A stretch of DNA of 64,000 bases from Aphodoplasma sp045626925 (GTDB lineage: Bacteria > Bacillota > Clostridia > UBA1381 > UMGS1253), in assembly GCA_045626925.1 (NCBI GenBank), contig JAZUQZ010000029.1, forward strand, positions 109,152-173,151, written 5' to 3'. A program made the position numbers and the translations under genes. The notes under the pieces are model-generated. The model had not been told where the DNA came from, made no database searches, and saw only the letters and a program-made list of their open reading frames with translations. Shown piece by piece: positions 60,355-64,000 of this stretch (position 1 is the first letter of the stretch; each line of letters begins with the position of its first letter).

Positions 60355-61380
60355 ATGGAATCAAATTTAAAAAAACACGGTTTGTTTATGTTGGGAGTTA
60401 CAATATGCTTTGCAGTAGCAGGATTATCAATTTTTGTTGAGAAAATTATTCCCGGAGAGTTACTGGGAGCTTCCATTGTTGCCTTGTTTATGGGTACAAT
60501 TATTAACACTTTTTTTCATCCGTCATGGATAAAGCCGGCACTTAAATTTACATCCAAAAGAATATTGAAAATTGCAATTATCCTTTTAGGAGCATCATTA
60601 TCCGTTAATACAATTATGTCTGTAGGTAAGATGACATTTTTTGTGATGATATTTACTTTTGCTATGTGTTTTGGCGGAGGATATTTTATTCGTAAGTTGT
60701 TTGGATTGAATTGGAAATTAAGTAATTTGATTTCCGCAGGAACAGGTATTTGCGGTGGTTCTGCCGTAGCTGCTATTGCTCCTGTCATAGATGCTGATGA
60801 TAAGGATATTGCATTTGCCATGTCATCTACATTTCTTTTTGATATGGTGATGATTGCACTCTATCCGCTTATGGGAAAGTGGCTGGGTATGTCTGATATT
60901 GCTTATGGTATATGGGCAGGAACATCGGTAAACGATACTGCAAGCGTTGTAGCATCCGGCTATGCTTTTTCTGAAATTGCAGGTGATTTTGCAACAATGG
61001 TAAAACTCACAAGAACAATTGCAATCATTCCTACCGTTTTGGTTTTTGCATACATAGGCACACGCATAAAACAGAAAGAATTAAAAGCAGTAAGCAATGG
61101 ACAAAAAGTAAATCTTATGAAAATTATTCCATGGTTTATTGGCGGATTTTTATTATTGGCTATCTTAAATAGTGTAGGTTTTATTCCAGCAACTGCATCC
61201 GGAATTATAAAGGAGACAAGCAAATTTTTGATGGTTACCGCACTTGCCGCAATAGGCTTGGGAACGAGCATTATTGACTTTAAGAAAGCAGGTCTTAAAC
61301 CTATGTTCTACGGAATTACGATTGACACCTTGGTAACGTTGACAGCGCTTGTTGTTATCTGGTGTATGGGATTAATGTAG
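60355..61380 (+). CDS. yeiH: YeiH-family putative sulfate/sulfite exporter
   Basis: 341 residues, about ten helices, UPF0324/PSE family. Signatures: GELLGASIVALFMGTIIN, LKIAIILLGASLSVN, LISAGTGICGGSAVAAIAPVI near 124, GIWAGTSVNDTASVVASGYAFS near 190 and ALAAIGLGTSIIDFKKAGLKP near the end. Function is inferred: export of sulfite, sulfate or a related small anion. AAGGAG lies nine bases before the ATG. Control by the divergent LysR gene is likely. Confidence 0.92.
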   Translation: MESNLKKHGLFMLGVTICFAVAGLSIFVEKIIPGELLGASIVALFMGTIINTFFHPSWIKPALKFTSKRILKIAIILLGASLSVNTIMSVGKMTFFVMIFTFAMCFGGGYFIRKLFGLNWKLSNLISAGTGICGGSAVAAIAPVIDADDKDIAFAMSSTFLFDMVMIALYPLMGKWLGMSDIAYGIWAGTSVNDTASVVASGYAFSEIAGDFATMVKLTRTIAIIPTVLVFAYIGTRIKQKELKAVSNGQKVNLMKIIPWFIGGFLLLAILNSVGFIPATASGIIKETSKFLMVTALAAIGLGTSIIDFKKAGLKPMFYGITIDTLVTLTALVVIWCMGLM

Positions 61381-61408
61381 TAATAGAATAAAACTAATCA
61401 AAGAAAAA

Positions 61409-61444
61409 GCGGAATCGAGAAATCGGAAGAAATCTCGGTTCCGC
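61409..61444 (+). terminator. Terminator of yeiH
   Basis: GCGGAATCGAGA (61409-61420) pairs with TCTCGGTTCCGC (61433-61444) over 12 bases with one G-T pair; a clean T run is missing. Confidence 0.65.
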
Positions 61445-61468
61445 ATTGATATTTTATATAAGAATTAT

Positions 61469-61552
61469 TTAAAGTGCAACTGCATCCTTTGCAACCTGCA
61501 TTTCGATAGCTTGCTCTACATAACTGTTGAGGGAAATATTTTTTGATAATTG
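61469..61552 (-). pseudogene. Decayed C-terminus resembling a HicB/ribbon-helix-helix antitoxin
   Basis: A minus-strand frame ends QLSKNISLNSYVEQAIEMQV-AKDAVAL before TAA (61471-61469). The segment SLNSYVEQAIE matches the helix pattern of HicB-type and other ribbon-helix-helix antitoxins (K-S-L-N-x-Y-V/I-x-x-A-I-E). The frame stays open only a little further, has no start codon with a ribosome site, and is crossed by the desulfoferrodoxin terminator, so only the last 25 or so codons remain. No toxin gene is beside it. Confidence 0.4.
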
Positions 61553-61582
61553 GGAGTATACAGTTGACAGTATATACGAATA

Positions 61583-61617
61583 AAATGAGCCTCCAAGAAA
61601 ATACTCCTCGGAGGCTC
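61583..61617 (-). terminator. Terminator of the desulfoferrodoxin gene
   Basis: GAGCCTCC (61587-61594) and GGAGGCTC (61610-61617), loop of 15 with an inner pairing, T-rich on the minus strand beyond it. Confidence 0.85.
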
Positions 61618-61651
61618 AAAATATTGTATCGTAGATGAATTTGTGGTATAA

Positions 61652-62035
61652 TTAGATATCAGCTTTCCATAAGCCGTGGAGATTGCAGTAAGCATAAGCT
61701 GCAACAGGTTTTTCATCAGAAAGAGCAAAGGTTACAACAGGATCCTTTCCGATTTCAAGGCATTTACGCTGACCTCCTCTGTCGGTCTGGAGATATACCC
61801 AAACGATGTGATGTTCTTCTGTCATAGGATGCTCAACGGAACCGATTGTAACGGTTACAGTATTGTTGTCAACACTTACTACCGGAATATGTTTTTCGTG
61901 GCTTGCTTCAACTGTACCCGGCTCAAGCTTTGTCATTTTCTGACCGCAGCACATCATAGGCACTCCTGCATCGTGAATCATACCGATTAAATTTCCGCAA
62001 TGCTCACAGATATAAAATTTGTTGTTATCACACAT
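61652..62035 (-). CDS. dfx: Desulfoferrodoxin (2Fe superoxide reductase)
   Basis: 127 residues. N-terminal desulforedoxin-like centre with four cysteines (YICEHCGN and MMCCGQKM), then the catalytic centre II with His ligands in ASHEKHIP, TEEHHIVWVYL and the Cys-His of YCNLHGLW. Reduces superoxide to peroxide without oxygen release, the usual anaerobe defence; the peroxide could go to the nearby manganese catalase-type protein. ATG 62035 follows CGGAGG by eight bases; a GTG at 62044 lies inside that region. Has its own promoter, divergent from trxB. Confidence 0.95.
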   Translation of the reverse strand: MCDNNKFYICEHCGNLIGMIHDAGVPMMCCGQKMTKLEPGTVEASHEKHIPVVSVDNNTVTVTIGSVEHPMTEEHHIVWVYLQTDRGGQRKCLEIGKDPVVTFALSDEKPVAAYAYCNLHGLWKADI

Positions 62036-62067
62036 GATAAACACCTCCGTATAATTATTTATTTATA

Positions 62068-62096
62068 TTTTACCATAGATATGCAAAAAATACAAT
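62068..62096 (-). promoter_or_regulatory. Desulfoferrodoxin promoter
   Basis: On the minus strand TTGTAT (62096-62091), a 17-base spacer and TAAAAT (62073-62068). Confidence 0.7.
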
Positions 62097-62105
62097 TATA
62101 ATTAT

Positions 62106-62147
62106 GTGATAACATCACAGAAAATAAAAAAACTATAATATATAATA
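62106..62147 (+). promoter_or_regulatory. Palindromic operator and -10 box upstream of trxB
   Basis: Perfect inverted repeat TGTGAT-AAC-ATCACA (62106-62120), similar to CRP/FNR-type half-sites but with a shorter centre. Two TATAAT boxes follow (62135-62140 and 62142-62147) with no good -35. For the second box the repeat is centred about 41 bases before the start of transcription, the class II activator position. Confidence 0.55.
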
Positions 62148-62172
62148 CAACTAACATAGGAAAGGAGCTGAT

Positions 62173-63132
62173 GTGAATATGACAGCTTTGAATAAAGATA
62201 TAGTTTACGATATGATAATAGTTGGCGGAGGCCCGGGTGGATACACATCAGCACTTTATGCTGCAAGAGCCGGATTTAATGTCTTGGTTCTTGAAAAATT
62301 TTCAGCAGGCGGACAAATGGCGTTGACGCATCAAATTGACAATTATCCCGGATTTGAGGATGGAATTGACGGATTTTCGCTTGCTGATAAAATGAAAAAA
62401 CAAGCGGAACGATTTGGTGCAAGAAGTGAAAATGCCGAAGTAATTAAAGTTAATCTTACGGTAAATCCAAAAGAAATAGAAACTGCAAAGGGAACATTTT
62501 TATCAAAAACAGTCCTACTCGCTGCAGGGGCAAACCCAAGAGAACTTGGCGTTGATAAAGAAAGTGAACTTATAGGACGAGGCGTTGCATACTGTGCCTC
62601 CTGTGACGGAATGTTTTACAGAGGCAAAACAGTTGTTGTGGTTGGCGGAGGAAATACTGCTGCTGCAGATGCAATTCTTCTAAGTCGTATTGCAAAAAAG
62701 GTTATCATTGTTCATCGCAGAGACACCCTAAAAGCAACAAGGATTTACCATGAGCCTTTAATGAATGCAGAAAATGTGGAGTTTAAATGGGATAGCACGG
62801 TTACGGAACTTTTGTATGAAGATAAAATAACAGGTGTTAAGATTAAAAATGTCAAAACAGGAGAAGAAAGCATAATTGATTGTGACGGTGTATTTGTAAG
62901 TGTGGGAAGAAAGCCTGCAACTGATTTTCTCGGAAGTCAACTTGATTTGGATGAGAACGGATACATCATTGCAGACGAAACAACAAAGACAAGCATCCCC
63001 GGTGTGTATGCTGTCGGCGATATAAGAACTAAACAGCTTCGTCAGGTAGTTACCGCTGTTTCGGATGGTGCAATGGCAGTTCATTCGGCGGAAGAATATC
63101 TTGCCCAAGAACATAAAGGGAGTGAAATTTAA
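62173..63132 (+). CDS. trxB: Thioredoxin reductase
   Basis: Reduces thioredoxin-like partners with NAD(P)H through FAD and a redox disulphide. 319 residues. FAD site VGGGPGGYTSALYAARAGF at residues 17-35, redox CASC (in AYCASCDGMFYRG near 140), nucleotide site VVGGGNTAAADA near 158 and the C-terminal FAD motif GVYAVGDIRTK. The nucleotide site lacks the NADPH-type basic signature visible in E. coli (HRRD is present, the second Arg cluster is not obvious), so cofactor choice is open. GTG 62173 follows AAAGGAG by six bases; ATG 62179 is also possible. Overlaps ccdA by one base. Confidence 0.93.
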   Translation: MNMTALNKDIVYDMIIVGGGPGGYTSALYAARAGFNVLVLEKFSAGGQMALTHQIDNYPGFEDGIDGFSLADKMKKQAERFGARSENAEVIKVNLTVNPKEIETAKGTFLSKTVLLAAGANPRELGVDKESELIGRGVAYCASCDGMFYRGKTVVVVGGGNTAAADAILLSRIAKKVIIVHRRDTLKATRIYHEPLMNAENVEFKWDSTVTELLYEDKITGVKIKNVKTGEESIIDCDGVFVSVGRKPATDFLGSQLDLDENGYIIADETTKTSIPGVYAVGDIRTKQLRQVVTAVSDGAMAVHSAEEYLAQEHKGSEI

Positions 63133-63794
63133 TGCAATATTTAATATCGTTTCTTGAAGGGATTATCACCTTTATATCGCCTTGCTTGCTTCCAATGCTG
63201 CCCATATACATTTCATATTTTGCAGGCGGCGGAGAAAGAACTACTGCAAAAACATTAAAGGGTGCTGTCGGCTTTGTAACAGGTTTCACCATTGTCTTTG
63301 TAATGCTTGGAGCATTGGCAGGAACAGTTGGACGCTTCCTTCGTGAATACCAGACAACAGTAAACATCATTTCAGGACTGATTGTGATAATTTTCGGACT
63401 GAATTTTCTTGGAGTATTTAAACTAAATATCTTCAAAGGAAATCAGCGCTCTGTTAAAACAGATAATATGGGATTTTTCTCTGCAATGCTTTTTGGAATT
63501 ATATTTTCTGTAGGTTGGACTCCTTGTGTGGGAGCGTTCTTAGGCTCCGCATTGATGCTGGCATCTCAGCAAGGTCATATAGCAGAAGGAATGCTGATGC
63601 TGCTTAGTTATTCATTGGGACTTGGAATACCCTTTATACTAAGTGCGGTGCTGATTGACTACCTCAAATCAGCGTTTAACTGGATTAAGAGAAATTACAA
63701 AATCATTAACCTTATAAGCGGCAGCCTACTTGTTATAATTGGTATTATGATGGCAACAGGCACACTTGGGCAGCTTTTAAATCTGCTTGGTTAG
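63132..63794 (+). CDS. ccdA: CcdA-type thiol-disulphide membrane transporter
   Basis: 220 residues, six helices. CcdA/DsbD-beta family: the first redox cysteine is in SPCLLPMLPIY near residue 16 and the second in VGWTPCVGAFLGS near 128, both followed by the family's Pro pattern. It carries electrons from cytoplasmic thioredoxin to extracytoplasmic thiol proteins. Overlaps trxB by one base (TAATG), and a TlpA-like gene follows after eight bases. The three genes together form a route NAD(P)H to TrxB to CcdA to an exported thioredoxin-fold protein. Confidence 0.93.
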   Translation: MQYLISFLEGIITFISPCLLPMLPIYISYFAGGGERTTAKTLKGAVGFVTGFTIVFVMLGALAGTVGRFLREYQTTVNIISGLIVIIFGLNFLGVFKLNIFKGNQRSVKTDNMGFFSAMLFGIIFSVGWTPCVGAFLGSALMLASQQGHIAEGMLMLLSYSLGLGIPFILSAVLIDYLKSAFNWIKRNYKIINLISGSLLVIIGIMMATGTLGQLLNLLG

Positions 63795-63802
63795 GAGGAA
63801 CT

Positions 63803-64000
63803 ATGAAAAATAATAAAACACTAATAATACTTATTCTTGCATTTGTTGTTCTACTTGGTGGTGCGTATATCCTTTACTCTCAGCTTGGACAGTCGCAGAC
63901 ACCCGATCAGCTTTCAGTAGAACAACAAGAGAATAGTGAAACAGAAGAAAATCAAAAAACATTAGCACCGGATTTCACAGTTTATGATGCTGACGGAAAT
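63803..64000 (+). CDS. N-terminal part of a TlpA/ResA-like membrane-anchored thioredoxin (cut by window end)
   Basis: 66 codons visible. Membrane anchor or lipoprotein-less signal (LIILILAFVVLLGGAYILY, about 6-24), an acidic Gln/Glu-rich linker, then APDFTVYDADGN, the usual opening of a TlpA/ResA thioredoxin fold. The active-site CxxC lies beyond the edge. TAGGAGG precedes the ATG by five bases, and it closely follows ccdA, its expected electron donor. Confidence 0.8.
   Translation, partial: MKNNKTLIILILAFVVLLGGAYILYSQLGQSQTPDQLSVEQQENSETEENQKTLAPDFTVYDADGN

Noticed and set aside
1..64000. CRISPR array, insertion sequence, prophage or complete toxin-antitoxin system
   Set aside because: No regularly spaced repeats, transposase, integrase or phage structural gene was seen; only the antitoxin-like remnant at 61.5 kb and the tRNA scar hint at past mobile DNA.

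Overview
The window is a low-GC chromosomal segment from an anaerobic, endospore-forming member of the class Clostridia. This rests on the Rnf complex, pyruvate phosphate dikinase, YabP/YabQ/SpoVB sporulation proteins, a Firmicutes-type division and cell wall (dcw) cluster, RemA and PrkC/Stp. MurE carries the DNPR motif of meso-diaminopimelate-adding enzymes. Nothing in the sequence fixes the genus.

Layout. 1-3.6 kb: end of an rnf operon (rnfG tail, rnfE, rnfA, rnfB), a small membrane protein of unknown role, a terminator, then an M23 peptidase. 3.67-19.16 kb: one long co-directional operon from a strong promoter to a single strong terminator (yicC, remA, gmk, rpoZ, coaBC, priA, def, fmt, yugP-like, rsmB, rlmN, stp, prkC, rsgA, rpe, thiN). 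19.28-34.57 kb: the dcw operon (mraZ, rsmH, ftsL-like, a frameshifted micro-ORF, PASTA PBP, murE, murF, mraY, ftsW, murG, murA, ftsQ, DUF881, sbp, ftsZ). It has two tandem promoters and an MraZ-type repeat, and lacks murD and ftsA. 34.6-37.3 kb: ppdK on the minus strand. 37.5-43.4 kb: aminotransferase, trpS, and an envelope glycan group (wecA/tagO, wecB, polysaccharide deacetylase). 43.4-50.9 kb: a minus-strand block (typA, S1 protein, divIC, yabQ, yabP, rqcP, hup, mazG, hemolysin III family, spoVB). 51.1-55.5 kb: YtxH-like peptide, YfcE-type phosphodiesterase, yebC, calcium P-type ATPase. 55.6-57.9 kb: a GH95 fucosidase.

At 58.1 kb the character changes. A 3' half of tRNA-Trp, cut at the anticodon loop and still followed by its terminator, lies at the edge of a region that runs off the window. 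That region holds a manganese-catalase/CotJC family protein, a divergent LysR-yeiH pair, a decayed antitoxin-like tail, desulfoferrodoxin (superoxide reductase), thioredoxin reductase, CcdA and the start of a TlpA-like protein. Its codon choice (more ATT for Ile, mixed Leu codons) differs from the ATA/CTT-rich left part. I read it as one end of an element inserted in tRNA-Trp and carrying oxygen and redox defence genes; the other end and any integrase lie outside the window.

Small-scale oddities in otherwise ordinary genes: rsgA appears to start at ACG; rpe has an 8-bp hairpin between its ribosome binding site and start; a 39-codon membrane peptide between ftsL and the PBP needs a -1 frameshift. 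No rRNA, CRISPR array, insertion sequence or complete tRNA was seen.
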